Position numbers and translations under genes: made by a program
Notes under the pieces: model-generated
Told to the model about the DNA's origin: nothing
Databases searched by the model: none
What the model saw: the letters and a program-made list of their open reading frames with translations, nothing else
Assembly: GCA_045577175.1 (NCBI GenBank)
Contig: JAZNHT010000070.1
Location: forward strand, 1 to 63,927
Length of the DNA stretch: 63,927 nucleotides
Direction: 5' to 3'
DNA from: SIG701 sp045577175
Lineage (GTDB): Bacteria > Bacillota > Clostridia > Oscillospirales > CAG-272
In this document: positions 36,034-45,127 of the stretch, one piece after another
Layout: each line of letters begins with the position of its first letter
Position numbering within the stretch: position 1 is the stretch's first letter

Positions 36034-37191
36034 TTAATCCTCATGTTTTTCAGAAGAAATCCAGGTCAAACACATCACGGAGACTGCGTAAACGGACCCG
36101 GCGGTAAAGAAAGCTGCCTCTACAGACATATGGATAACGAGCATTACCAGCCCTATAAGAGCGATCTGCTGTGGGTGTTGTTTTGCGGTTTTTTGGAGCT
36201 CCAGAATTTTGCCGCGCATATACACAACGTACAGGAGAGCGACAAAGAATCCCGCGGAGGCAAAAATACTCAGATAGGCGTTGTGCAGGTTTTGAAATTG
36301 GTACTTTGAAAAATCGCCCAACAGGAAATTTACAATATCGAAGTCGGTGAACACTTCGGAGAAAATCGTGGAGCGTCCGGTGTCGAACTCCTCGCCCATA
36401 ACCAGGATGCTGTGGGCTGCCTGCTGAAAGAAAAGAATGAAGAAAAAGAGCAAAATCGGGAGAACGAAGGCAACCTTTGTAAGTATGCCGATCGTTCTGA
36501 GAGAGAGCTTTTTACTGAAAAAGATGTAATAGAACAGATATGCGGCGGCAAGGATGATACAGGCACGGGAGCGTGTTGCCAGGATCAGTGCACCGATGAC
36601 GGCGGCGGCAATGATGTACAGGTGCCTGAGCCACCGCTTCTGGAAATATGCGGCTGCACTGATGAGGACAAAGAAGCAGATTAAGAGATACATACCTGTC
36701 TGATTCGGATTGCTGAATCCGAGCGTCAGCTCATCGAGCTGTACAGTGCCGTACGGTCCCAGATAATCATGTGAAATAGGGGAGAGGGACAGAAACGTAT
36801 AGTACGCCGCCAATCCCAAAAAGATATAGTAAAGTTTTTCCTTGAAGTTTTTGCTTACGTTTTGCGTGGAGAACTGCATGAAGATCGGAATCTCCCAGAA
36901 GCAGAACAGTGACACGAGCGATTTGTACGAAAAATCGGCTGAGGCAAGCAAAGAAAAGAAGGAAAGAATCAGCATGCAGATCAAGAGCAGCGTAGGCTTG
37001 TTCAGAAACCGCATACTTGCCGCTTTTAACAGATCGTAAACGGCGGACAGAAAGATCAGCCAAGTTCCCAGACTCATGAGGGCAGTTTGCCTCCACGGCT
37101 GTGCGACAAGAATCAATATCATGGCGAACAGCGCAATATACCGGGACTCGGAGGATCCAAGGAGTTTTTTTCCTCCAACGGATATTAGCAT
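36034..37191 (-). CDS. Wzy-like polysaccharide polymerase, copy 1
   Basis: A 385-aa tandem paralogue of the protein at 34894, with the same membrane topology and shared blocks (VAQPWRQTALMSLGTW, SLFCFWEIPIFMQFST, LHNAYLSIFASAGFF, HMSVEAAFFTAGSVYA). The two genes are separated by six bases. The pair may represent a polymerase and a ligase, or two polymerases with different linkages. The family is assigned from topology and conserved loop residues, not from a strict catalytic motif. Confidence 0.82.
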   Translation of the reverse strand: MLISVGGKKLLGSSESRYIALFAMILILVAQPWRQTALMSLGTWLIFLSAVYDLLKAASMRFLNKPTLLLICMLILSFFSLLASADFSYKSLVSLFCFWEIPIFMQFSTQNVSKNFKEKLYYIFLGLAAYYTFLSLSPISHDYLGPYGTVQLDELTLGFSNPNQTGMYLLICFFVLISAAAYFQKRWLRHLYIIAAAVIGALILATRSRACIILAAAYLFYYIFFSKKLSLRTIGILTKVAFVLPILLFFFILFFQQAAHSILVMGEEFDTGRSTIFSEVFTDFDIVNFLLGDFSKYQFQNLHNAYLSIFASAGFFVALLYVVYMRGKILELQKTAKQHPQQIALIGLVMLVIHMSVEAAFFTAGSVYAVSVMCLTWISSEKHED

Positions 37192-37234
37192 TATGATATA
37201 CTCCTCAAAGACGGTTCGTTCGGGCGGAAAAGGA

Positions 37235-38410
37235 TTACGGAATCATCTCCAGAATTCTTTTTGCTTGAACGCGGTTGTTTTTATTCTGTATCAGGAACTT
37301 GCGCGCGTTCTCGCCGATATGGCTCCGGCTCTCTTCAGACAGATCGCATACAGATACGATCGTCTCTCGCAAAGAGGAGACGGAATCGTCGGGAACATAG
37401 CGCAAATAATTGTCATAATCATGGGGAATGCCGTCCAGCTTGTACATGATGACCGGCTTGCCGCTCAGCATATACTCCATCGTTTTGGACGGAAAGCTGT
37501 ACTTTGTGTACGCTTCGTTGTTTGGACGGGGATTGACAAGCACGGTGGCCTGCTTCTGCATTTCGCAGATCGTTTTCTTCGGAACGTATCCGAAAAAGCG
37601 GATACGGGAATCTGTCTCGGCGGCTTTTACGATTTCATCTTTCATGTCTCCGCCGCCGCAGATCCACAAACGGTAATCGGGATCGGAAATCCCGCGAAAG
37701 GCATCGAGCAGATTGCCGATGCCGAATTTTTTATGCAAAGTACCTGTGTACAGGATGATTTTTTCGTTTGCTTTCGTTTCGGGAGCAGCTATGTCATCGA
37801 ACAGGGTAGGATCGCAGATGCCCTCGACAACGGTATACGGTCTGTCACCGACGCGGAGCGGTTCCTTCATCTCCTCTGTCAGAAGAACGAAATTATCCAC
37901 CCGCGCCATACATTTGTAGATGGATCGGTTATTCAGCTTTCTCAGAATTTTTCGAAGAGCGGAAACCTGTCCGAGATCGTAGAACTCCGGCAGATCGGTC
38001 ACAACGAGTGTGACCGTATAGCTCTTGTCCAGCTTGCTGATCGCTTTCAGAAACGGGAGATACGGAGAGTAGATGAGGATGTTTTTGTCCTCGGATTTCC
38101 TCAAAAGTTTCAGACATCTGCGATACCGTCCGTGCTGCTTCAGAAGCGGCAGATTCACACAGCCGATCTCGACGTTATCCGCGCCGGCATACTGCCACTG
38201 CCTGTCTTTCAAGATGAGATCGCTGTACTGTTTTTTCCAGATACCGACGGGGAGGGCGTTTATGATCGAGACAGGTTTGGCGAGATTTTTATTCAATCCG
38301 TCAATCAGATTCCACTGATAGCCGTTCACGGCATTGGATATACCGCACTTGCTTTTTTTCAGGTATTCGTTTTCGCGTTCTCTTTCAAACAGACAGCCTA
38401 AGAAAATCAT
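37235..38410 (-). CDS. GT4-type glycosyltransferase
   Basis: A 391-aa GT-B enzyme that starts at ATG 38410 with GGAGAGGA upstream. IILYTGTLHKKFGIGNLLDA and FPSKTMEYMLSGKPVIMYKL are GT4-type blocks. A role in extending the repeat unit is inferred from operon context. It lies between the polymerase paralogues and another GT gene. Confidence 0.86.
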   Translation of the reverse strand: MIFLGCLFERERENEYLKKSKCGISNAVNGYQWNLIDGLNKNLAKPVSIINALPVGIWKKQYSDLILKDRQWQYAGADNVEIGCVNLPLLKQHGRYRRCLKLLRKSEDKNILIYSPYLPFLKAISKLDKSYTVTLVVTDLPEFYDLGQVSALRKILRKLNNRSIYKCMARVDNFVLLTEEMKEPLRVGDRPYTVVEGICDPTLFDDIAAPETKANEKIILYTGTLHKKFGIGNLLDAFRGISDPDYRLWICGGGDMKDEIVKAAETDSRIRFFGYVPKKTICEMQKQATVLVNPRPNNEAYTKYSFPSKTMEYMLSGKPVIMYKLDGIPHDYDNYLRYVPDDSVSSLRETIVSVCDLSEESRSHIGENARKFLIQNKNNRVQAKRILEMIP

Positions 38411-38439
38411 ACGTTCCTCTCCGACCGACAAGCGATCAT

Positions 38440-39543
38440 TTATACTCTTTCGAGAATTGCTTCATATAAATACTGCGCACCCTGCTTTACGGCGGTGCCG
38501 CACAGCAGATCGCGGACAACCTCCTCGCACGCGGTGTTTTCGTACACAATCGCGGGCGTACCGCAGGCGATTGCCTCCACGGTTGTGAGCCCGTATGTTT
38601 CCACCTTGGTCGGATTGAGAAAAAGATCCGCCGCCGTGTAGATTTCAGCGAGCTCTATGGCGTTATTCGTGCGCGGAAGTGCGAGAATGCTTTTCGGAAG
38701 CCCCTCCATCTGCTCCGATGTCAGTCCGACGAGTACGATTTTGTATTCATCGGGGAGCATACCGGCGAGCTCAACGAAATCGGCGAGTCCTTTACTTGCC
38801 CCCCACGCGGTCGCGGCGCCGAGGAGGATTTTTTTGTCCTCCAGACCGTGTCTGGCACGGAAATCACTTTCGCGCGGACGGAAAATCTCCGTATCCACCT
38901 TGGGCGGAACAACCTCAATCGGGTATTCCTTCAGGAAAGAATCCTTTACGAAATTTCCAAGCCAATGCGTCGGGACGCGCAACGTCATATTCGGAATCCC
39001 CGTGAACAGCTCTTTTTTTCGCTGATAATTCTTTTTGGAACGATCGAAAAGCAGACTTTTGGGATACCCGGCACGTTTCGGACAGTTGAAGCACTGCGTT
39101 TTCCACTTTTCGCAATTCACCAGAACGAAATGCGGGCAGTGACCGGTGAAGGCCCAGCAGTCGTGCAGGCACCATTTCACCTGCATCTGCGGACGGGATT
39201 TGATCCATGAAAACAGCAGCTTCAGATTGATGTAATATCCGTGCAGATTGTGCAGCCAAAGCAGATCGGGATCAAATTCGTCTGCCCATTTGAGAAAGCG
39301 GCGCGTTGCGGATACGCTGTTGAAGCCTTCATTGTCAAGGAGACGGGATTTCAGCCCGTTTGCGTATACGTCCCATTTTCCGCCGATGCGCACGGCGTAT
39401 TTTTTGAGCTTCTCCGGCACACTCTCCCGTCCGTAGGCGATCTTTACCTCGTGCCCGTCCTTTTCCAATTCCGCCGCCAAATCGGTGCAGATTCTGCCTG
39501 TGCTGCGAATGCCGCAGACGGAGTTTATCATCAAAACTTTCAT
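38440..39543 (-). CDS. GT4-type glycosyltransferase
   Basis: A 367-aa GT-B enzyme that starts at ATG 39543 with GAGG upstream. MKVLMINSVCGIRSTGRICTD at the N terminus, the cysteine segment CEKWKTQCFNCPKRAGYPKS, and PTKVETYGLTTVEAIACGTP (GT4 signature) place it with the protein at 33676. It is a cytoplasmic repeat-unit transferase by context. The sugar is unknown. Confidence 0.88.
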   Translation of the reverse strand: MKVLMINSVCGIRSTGRICTDLAAELEKDGHEVKIAYGRESVPEKLKKYAVRIGGKWDVYANGLKSRLLDNEGFNSVSATRRFLKWADEFDPDLLWLHNLHGYYINLKLLFSWIKSRPQMQVKWCLHDCWAFTGHCPHFVLVNCEKWKTQCFNCPKRAGYPKSLLFDRSKKNYQRKKELFTGIPNMTLRVPTHWLGNFVKDSFLKEYPIEVVPPKVDTEIFRPRESDFRARHGLEDKKILLGAATAWGASKGLADFVELAGMLPDEYKIVLVGLTSEQMEGLPKSILALPRTNNAIELAEIYTAADLFLNPTKVETYGLTTVEAIACGTPAIVYENTACEEVVRDLLCGTAVKQGAQYLYEAILERV

Positions 39544-39550
39544 ACGTTCC

Positions 39551-40747
39551 TCAGCGCACAATCGTGCGGTAGCAGATTTCGGATGTATAATGCTCCTTGA
39601 GATATACCGTTGCCGCAGCCTTCATAGCGGCGCGATCCGCCTGTACGGCATCCGTTACAGCGGCATCGAATGCCGCCGTATCGTTGCTTTCACACCACCA
39701 GCCGAAGCCGCCCTCGGTGATTACCTTGCCGATGTCCGTGTTCGTATCGGTGCAGGCAAGCACGGGCAGTCCTGCCTGCATATACGCAAGCAGGCGGCTG
39801 GGGAAGTTCGGGATCGTAAAGCGGTGGTCGAGGAAAATAAGCCCGACGTCGCACGCGGCGACCATGCGGTCATAATCCTCCTTCGGGAGCTTTTTCATCA
39901 GCTTTATATTCGAAGCGTTTGTTTCGGAGAAAAACGCCTCCAGCTTGGGAAATTCGGTGCCGTCGCCGACGAGCAGGAAATATGCGTCGGGATTGTTCAC
40001 CTGCGCCTTCAGGCACTCGATAATAAACGGAATCCCCTGCGGACGACCGAGATTTCCGCCGTAAACAAACACCGTTTTATCCTCGGGAATACCGTATTTT
40101 TCGCGTATCTCCCTACGCTGTTCCGGCGTGATTGACATATCCTGTACTTCAATCGCGTTCGGGCAGATTTCCACCTTCTCCGCAGGGATTTCGGGATTGT
40201 GCCTGAGCACGTAATCCACATTCGCCTCAGACATACAGCCGATGCGGTCGGAGATGGCGTACAGCTTCTTTTCCTTTTTGCGGAAATACTTGTACAGGAT
40301 TCCCTTGACGCCCGATTTCCGCATCATACCAATATCGACCGCATTCTGCGGAAAGATGTCCTTCAGCAGAAGATACGTCGCGGCACCGTCGCGCTTTTTG
40401 ACAAAGCGGACAGCCTGATAAAAGGTAATGGGGGGAGTGGTGTATATGATTAAATCAAATGTCACATCGTAAAAATGCTTTTTTATAGCATTTTTGAATC
40501 GAGGTTCCACCAGCAAAGTGGAGATGCCCTTTTTTATTGTACTTGTTTTTGTGAGTTTCCCTGTGGAAATTCTTAATATGCTGACATTCTCCTCTTGCTG
40601 TACGAAGGTTTCCGTGTTAGGCGATTGATTTGCGCACGCAATATACATACTGTGACCATCCTTGATGAATTCTTTCACCAAATCGGTATAGATTCCATGC
40701 GTGTTCAAATCAAATTTTCCACCGATAGAAATAAAAAGTACGTTCAT
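39551..40747 (-). CDS. WbuB-like glycosyltransferase
   Basis: A 398-aa GT4 enzyme. LFISIGGKFDLNTHGIYTDLV, IIYTTPPITFYQAVRFVKK, LLLKDIFPQNAVDIGMM and VYGGNLGRPQGIPFIIECL resemble WbuB, an L-FucNAc transferase. The operon makes UDP-L-FucNAc (CapE/F/G), so this enzyme is the best candidate to use it. The start is the ATG at 40747. It is an inference from similarity and context. Confidence 0.87.
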   Translation of the reverse strand: MNVLFISIGGKFDLNTHGIYTDLVKEFIKDGHSMYIACANQSPNTETFVQQEENVSILRISTGKLTKTSTIKKGISTLLVEPRFKNAIKKHFYDVTFDLIIYTTPPITFYQAVRFVKKRDGAATYLLLKDIFPQNAVDIGMMRKSGVKGILYKYFRKKEKKLYAISDRIGCMSEANVDYVLRHNPEIPAEKVEICPNAIEVQDMSITPEQRREIREKYGIPEDKTVFVYGGNLGRPQGIPFIIECLKAQVNNPDAYFLLVGDGTEFPKLEAFFSETNASNIKLMKKLPKEDYDRMVAACDVGLIFLDHRFTIPNFPSRLLAYMQAGLPVLACTDTNTDIGKVITEGGFGWWCESNDTAAFDAAVTDAVQADRAAMKAAATVYLKEHYTSEICYRTIVR

Positions 40748-40762
40748 AATACACTCCTGCAC

Positions 40763-41803
40763 TTACGCTCGGTATTTGGGGAAGAACTGGCTGTCAGTGG
40801 GCGGAAGCATGTTCACAAGAAGATTATACTGTTCATGTATAAAAATTTTCTTACCGATGCAGAAGCGCGGAAGTGCGTCACCGCGGTAGAAAGATTTTTT
40901 GAACTTGAACAAGCCGTCCTCACCGGAGCCGACGCCGCCGCCCAAGTGAAAGGTTTTGCATCCGTTGGCGCATCCCCACAGTGCCGCTTTGTACAGGAGC
41001 AGATTGGTGGGGGCAAACGAGCGGTATTCAAACAGTGAGCCGGACAAATGATAATTGAGGCGGTTGTTGTCATTGAAAATAATGGAGGCGGCAATAATTT
41101 TTCCGTCTTGAACCGCGTAAAAAATTTGGGAGTTGTCCGCAAGATCCAGTCGGATGCTGTCGTAGAAATCCTTGCTGAAATAGTAGTATTTTTCGGCGTT
41201 GTCCCGATCCATGGTTCTGTTATATATTTCGATAAACCGATCGTAGATTTCCGCAGAAGAGGATTGGAATATTTCCACCCCCAATTTTTCTGCTTTACGG
41301 ATGATGTTTCGGTTTTTGCTCGAAATATTGGCCCAAATGATTTCTTCGGTGGAGATATCCAGACAAACAGTATTTCCCAAAGGAGTGATATCATAGAATT
41401 CTTCTGCACTGCCGGCATTTTCAAGGACAGGATGGAAGCGAACGAATTCACTGATAATGCCGTTTGAAACACAGAATTGTTCATATTCGGAAAACAGTTC
41501 CTGTTTTTGCGTCAACTCGCCTTCAAGGAGCCACCCGCCGTAACCGTAAGGTGTGGAAAAGTCAAAGTATGTATTGAGGGGCAGTTTATCTTTCAGTTTT
41601 GGGGAAAGGGCGATATCCCGCTTCATAACAACATTTATCCCTCGAAGGTTGTTGCTTTCATAACAGAAAAGCAAGGGAACACCGTCTCCGTGAATTTGAA
41701 ATGCTTTTACATAGCCGCTAAGCCAGTACACATCATGATTTCGGAAAGAACGCACGATTGCGTCCCACTGTGCTGACTGCTCCGTTGAATATACGGATAG
41801 CAT
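40763..41803 (-). CDS. FemAB/GNAT-fold aminoacyltransferase-like protein
   Basis: A 346-aa protein with two GNAT-like halves. The central SSKNRNIIRKAEKLGVEIFQ is the nucleic-acid/acceptor-binding helix pair typical of FemAB-like proteins, and FHLGGGVGSGEDGLFKFKKSFYRG is their C-terminal motif. FemAB enzymes transfer amino acids from aminoacyl-tRNA to cell-wall acceptors; other members act on polysaccharides. Adjacent ATP-grasp and PLP genes make amino-acid modification of the glycan plausible. Confidence 0.8.
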   Translation of the reverse strand: MLSVYSTEQSAQWDAIVRSFRNHDVYWLSGYVKAFQIHGDGVPLLFCYESNNLRGINVVMKRDIALSPKLKDKLPLNTYFDFSTPYGYGGWLLEGELTQKQELFSEYEQFCVSNGIISEFVRFHPVLENAGSAEEFYDITPLGNTVCLDISTEEIIWANISSKNRNIIRKAEKLGVEIFQSSSAEIYDRFIEIYNRTMDRDNAEKYYYFSKDFYDSIRLDLADNSQIFYAVQDGKIIAASIIFNDNNRLNYHLSGSLFEYRSFAPTNLLLYKAALWGCANGCKTFHLGGGVGSGEDGLFKFKKSFYRGDALPRFCIGKKIFIHEQYNLLVNMLPPTDSQFFPKYRA

Positions 41804-41814
41804 AGATGCTCCTT

Positions 41815-42813
41815 TCAGAAATTCCGAATGGTTTTTATAATTCGTTCCATATCATTTTCATCGTATCGCTGGTCGCAGATCAGGCTCAACTCGTTGTCGT
41901 AAATCCTTTCCGTACGTTTATCGGGAGAATGGTACGGTGTGAGAGGCCAGTGTGCAGGGCAGTAGATTTCATTTTGTATCAGGTGTTGTTTTAATGCATT
42001 CCGCTTGCCTGTCGGCACCAAAATGGGAACGAACAGAGGACAATCGCTGTCACACAGCGTGGGGAAAAGTGCGATGTCGGAGAAGGCATCAAGCAGGACG
42101 CGTGCGTTGTTTCTTCGACGTTTTCGGAGAGTATGTATGTCCAGCTTTTTTGCCGCCAAAATGTCTCGTGGATCTGCGCTCGAAACGGGGTAGTTTTCCA
42201 ACATTTCTTCTGCCAAAGAGAAGTGAGACAGGTAATTCTTATCGGTGGATTTTTTATGGATGTAGGCGCTTTTTGCCTCCATAGCAGATTTTCGCAGGGA
42301 AATATACGTTTCCGCGGGCGGAGGCGTCTTTGCACCGATGCCCCGGGCGTATCCGCCGCTCCAGAAACCCGCCCACTTGCGCAGACTGCCAAAGTAATAA
42401 TCCGCATCTGCATGTTTTTGCGAAAATACAGAATGCGTTATATCGCGGATTATGATATTGGAGTGCGAAAAGTCGGCGACTGTCCGGTCGGTATATCCGA
42501 AATAATCCATCAGGAACAGAATGTCGCATTTTTTTGTACAGGCAGGTTCCTGCTTCAGTTTGCCTTCGTGCATGTATACCGGATAAAACGTGACATCGAT
42601 CCCTTGCTCAAGGAAGGGAAGAATCATACTGTCACAGCACCATGAAGGAAGAGCGGCAGTGTGTACATCGTATCGGGCTTTTATATCTGCAACAATACTG
42701 CGCAGTGCCGATCTTCCGGAAAGGAACCAGCTTGTGTCCGAAGGAAAGAATGCATTTTCGGTATCGGATACGGGTATGTCCCAAAATTCACTTCCGATTT
42801 CATGCTTTGTCAT
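41815..42813 (-). CDS. DegT-fold PLP protein
   Basis: A 332-aa protein. FLSGRSALRSIVADI, DILFLMDYFGYTD and DYYFGSLRKWAGFWSGGY match the DegT/DnrJ/EryC1 fold; the lysine in LRKW is the expected PLP site. It is shorter than usual sugar aminotransferases. Its arrangement beside an ATP-grasp gene parallels the fused ATP-grasp/DegT-like protein at 46565. It may aminate a sugar or act on an amino-acid precursor of the glycan; which one is not clear. Confidence 0.75.
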   Translation of the reverse strand: MTKHEIGSEFWDIPVSDTENAFFPSDTSWFLSGRSALRSIVADIKARYDVHTAALPSWCCDSMILPFLEQGIDVTFYPVYMHEGKLKQEPACTKKCDILFLMDYFGYTDRTVADFSHSNIIIRDITHSVFSQKHADADYYFGSLRKWAGFWSGGYARGIGAKTPPPAETYISLRKSAMEAKSAYIHKKSTDKNYLSHFSLAEEMLENYPVSSADPRDILAAKKLDIHTLRKRRRNNARVLLDAFSDIALFPTLCDSDCPLFVPILVPTGKRNALKQHLIQNEIYCPAHWPLTPYHSPDKRTERIYDNELSLICDQRYDENDMERIIKTIRNF

Positions 42814-42814
42814 G

Positions 42815-44098
42815 TTATTTCAAAAGGCGGTCTGTATTAAACGCTTGGAACAGCATATTGTTGCCGGCGGTATCCTGCACGATTACGTTTGCCTGTGCAA
42901 AATCAATAAGCGCTGCAACCTCTTCTAAAGTGTTTGCTTGTATACGCACGGAAATTGCTTTTTGCTGTGTTGTTCCGTCTTCGAGAACTTTTTTGCCTGG
43001 TTTTATTTCGCAGTAAATGTCGCGTATTCCTTCGTGTCCTATCAATTTGCTGTAATCAATTTTTGCGATAGTGCCTGCATGGCAATTGAACACCAACGTA
43101 CACAAATAGCATCCGAAAAGGGGGTTGTCTTTTTCGTTGGTGTCTCCCATGCTGCCGGTGAGAGAATGGGAAATCAACATTTTCATATAACTGATATCGT
43201 TGAATTTTTCGATGTCCTTATAGTCATTGTTTCCGTTTAAGCGATATCCCATCTCAAAAACCTTGATACCTGACGGAGATGCGATCAACTGAAAGAATGC
43301 CACGCCGTTCAAGGCTTTTATTTCCTGCAGAAAATCTTTGATGGTTTCATCAATTGTCTGCAAGTACTGTCGGTGATACATGGAAGGATTGACAACCAGA
43401 TTGCACAACCCGGAAATTCTGGCGGTATCTTCCGTTATATATTTTTCATTCAGGCAGGAAAGTGTAGCCTTACCATCTACTAAGGTGTAAATGGCCATCA
43501 ATTCTCTGCCTTCTATATACTCCTCAATAATAATTGTTTTAGAGAACGAATACTGCAAAGCCAGTTCGATAGCGCTGTCCAACTGCGTTTTATTGAAGCA
43601 GACGGTAATGCCTTTTCTTCCGCCGTAATCCGTGGGCTTAACGATTACAGGATATACGATTTTTTCTTTTTCCTCTTCTGTCGGAGGAGTACCGTTACAA
43701 TAATCCTTAGGTGTCGGTATACCGCATTTGATGCAAATATCCTTGAAGAAACGTTTGTTTCTGGTTAACTCTATCTGTTCCGGTGTGGCATAGAAGGGCT
43801 TTCCCAGCTTTTCTGCGGTTTTGGCTGCCACAAGAACACGTGGCTCGCTGTATCCTGCCATCAAACCGTCTACGGCGTTTTCGCGGCAGCGTTTGGCAAG
43901 GGCTTCGATATCGGAATAATCCATGTCCCAAGCTTCATCGGCAGCCTGCTTGGCTTGCGTTGTTGCAGGATCCGTATTTTTGTCTACAACAATGCAGTAT
44001 ACGCCCAAGTCGTGAGCGGCGTTTATGATATTGATGTTTTCAACGCCTGTGCCGCCAATAATCAACAGTTTTTTGTTTTTTAAGTTTTTGTAAGGCAT
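42815..44098 (-). CDS. ATP-grasp ligase
   Basis: A 427-aa ATP-grasp protein. The N-terminal LLIIGGTGVENINIINAAHD is the preATP-grasp Rossmann part; YPVIVKPTDYGGRKGITVC and EYIEGRELMAIYTLVDGKA form the ATP-grasp core, and FEMGYRLNGNNDYKD lies in the metal-binding region. The family joins a carboxylate to an amine. In this polysaccharide operon it may make an amide-linked amino acid substituent. It is separated by one base from the PLP gene. Confidence 0.87.
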   Translation of the reverse strand: MPYKNLKNKKLLIIGGTGVENINIINAAHDLGVYCIVVDKNTDPATTQAKQAADEAWDMDYSDIEALAKRCRENAVDGLMAGYSEPRVLVAAKTAEKLGKPFYATPEQIELTRNKRFFKDICIKCGIPTPKDYCNGTPPTEEEKEKIVYPVIVKPTDYGGRKGITVCFNKTQLDSAIELALQYSFSKTIIIEEYIEGRELMAIYTLVDGKATLSCLNEKYITEDTARISGLCNLVVNPSMYHRQYLQTIDETIKDFLQEIKALNGVAFFQLIASPSGIKVFEMGYRLNGNNDYKDIEKFNDISYMKMLISHSLTGSMGDTNEKDNPLFGCYLCTLVFNCHAGTIAKIDYSKLIGHEGIRDIYCEIKPGKKVLEDGTTQQKAISVRIQANTLEEVAALIDFAQANVIVQDTAGNNMLFQAFNTDRLLK

Positions 44099-44099
44099 T

Positions 44100-44759
44100 T
44101 TAGTGTTCTCCTGATTCAGTTTTTGCTACCAAGGCATCGTTTGCGGAGTACATATAGGCGCGTTCAATGTGAAGGCTGACAGGGCGTGATTCTCCCTGAG
44201 AAATCCCCTCTCTTTTTAACACTTTCAAAATGGTTTTGAAAAGTATTTTCACATCGTTCGTGAAAGAAATAGTGCGTATGTACTCAATATCGTATTGGAA
44301 TTTGCGTTCCCAACTGAGCGCATTTCTTCCGTTGACTTGCGCTAAACCTGTCAAACCGGGTGCGACATCGTGTCTGTGCTTTTCTTCTTCCGTGTAATAG
44401 GGGAGATAGACGACAGCAAGCGGTCTCGGCCCCACGATAGACATATCGCCTTTTAGAATGTTGATCAATTCGGGCAATTCATCGAGTGAGGTCGAACGGA
44501 GAATTCTGCCATATTTGTTAAGACGATCTTTGTCCGGCAACAGTTTTCCCGAAGCGTCTTTTGCCAAAGACATTGTACGGAATTTTATCAACTTAAAGAG
44601 TTTTTCGTTCTTTCCTGGACGCAGCTGTATGAAGAACGGATTACCTTTCATCATGATTGCACCCAACACCGTGAGGATAAGCAAAACGGGCGACAATATA
44701 ATGATTGCACACAGCGAAAGAATAAAATCCAAAAAGCGTTTTATGTATTTGGCGTACAT
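44100..44759 (-). CDS. Initiating sugar-phosphate transferase (PglC/WcaJ type)
   Basis: A 219-aa monotopic phosphoglycosyl transferase. KRFLDFILSLCAIIILSPVL is the N-terminal membrane segment, and FFIQLRPGKNEKLFKLIKF, STSLDELPELINILKGDMSI and GPRPLAVVYLPYY carry the catalytic D-E motif. It links a sugar-1-phosphate to undecaprenyl phosphate and so starts repeat-unit synthesis. It is the only such enzyme in the operon. Confidence 0.93.
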   Translation of the reverse strand: MYAKYIKRFLDFILSLCAIIILSPVLLILTVLGAIMMKGNPFFIQLRPGKNEKLFKLIKFRTMSLAKDASGKLLPDKDRLNKYGRILRSTSLDELPELINILKGDMSIVGPRPLAVVYLPYYTEEEKHRHDVAPGLTGLAQVNGRNALSWERKFQYDIEYIRTISFTNDVKILFKTILKVLKREGISQGESRPVSLHIERAYMYSANDALVAKTESGEH

Positions 44760-44784
44760 TGTATGCTCCTGATAGAGAATTTTA

Positions 44785-44823
44785 CATTAAGTACCGAATG
44801 CAGAAATCCACCGGTACTTAATG
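44785..44823 (-). repeat. Perfect 12-bp inverted repeat between operon genes
   Basis: CATTAAGTACCG / CGGTACTTAATG with a 15-base loop in the gap between the small membrane protein and the sugar transferase. It has no U tract. It could be an attenuator, a processing site, or a binding site. Confidence 0.7.
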
Positions 44824-44842
44824 CGGTGTTTGCCTGGGAAAC

Positions 44843-45115
44843 TTACTTCTTTTTCTTGGGCGGAACGAGGGATTTTTCTCCCGCGACATACATCTTCACA
44901 AGTCCGATCAGCACGGATACGGAGGAGATGTAAATGATAACGGGATAACACTGCTTGTAGATAAAGGTACAGATTTCCGCAGCGGTCTGACCGCCGATGA
45001 CGATTGCGGCGAGGTAGCCGAGGAAGGAAAGCGCACCTGCAAACAGGGCGACGGCAATTCCCGTGCCGTAGATATATGAAAGGATTTTCGCGGTTTTTTC
45101 TCTGATGTTACTCAT
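44843..45115 (-). CDS. Small two-helix membrane protein (TRAP-linked)
   Basis: A 90-aa protein with two membrane helices (YIYGTGIAVALFAGALSFLGYLA-type and YPVIIYISSVSVLIGLVKMYV) and a lysine-rich end. It is about half the length of ordinary DctQ four-helix subunits but sits in the DctQ place beside a DctM-like permease. I infer that it is a reduced small TRAP subunit. Start at ATG 45115. Confidence 0.65.
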   Translation of the reverse strand: MSNIREKTAKILSYIYGTGIAVALFAGALSFLGYLAAIVIGGQTAAEICTFIYKQCYPVIIYISSVSVLIGLVKMYVAGEKSLVPPKKKK

Positions 45116-45127
45116 GTGCGCACCTCC

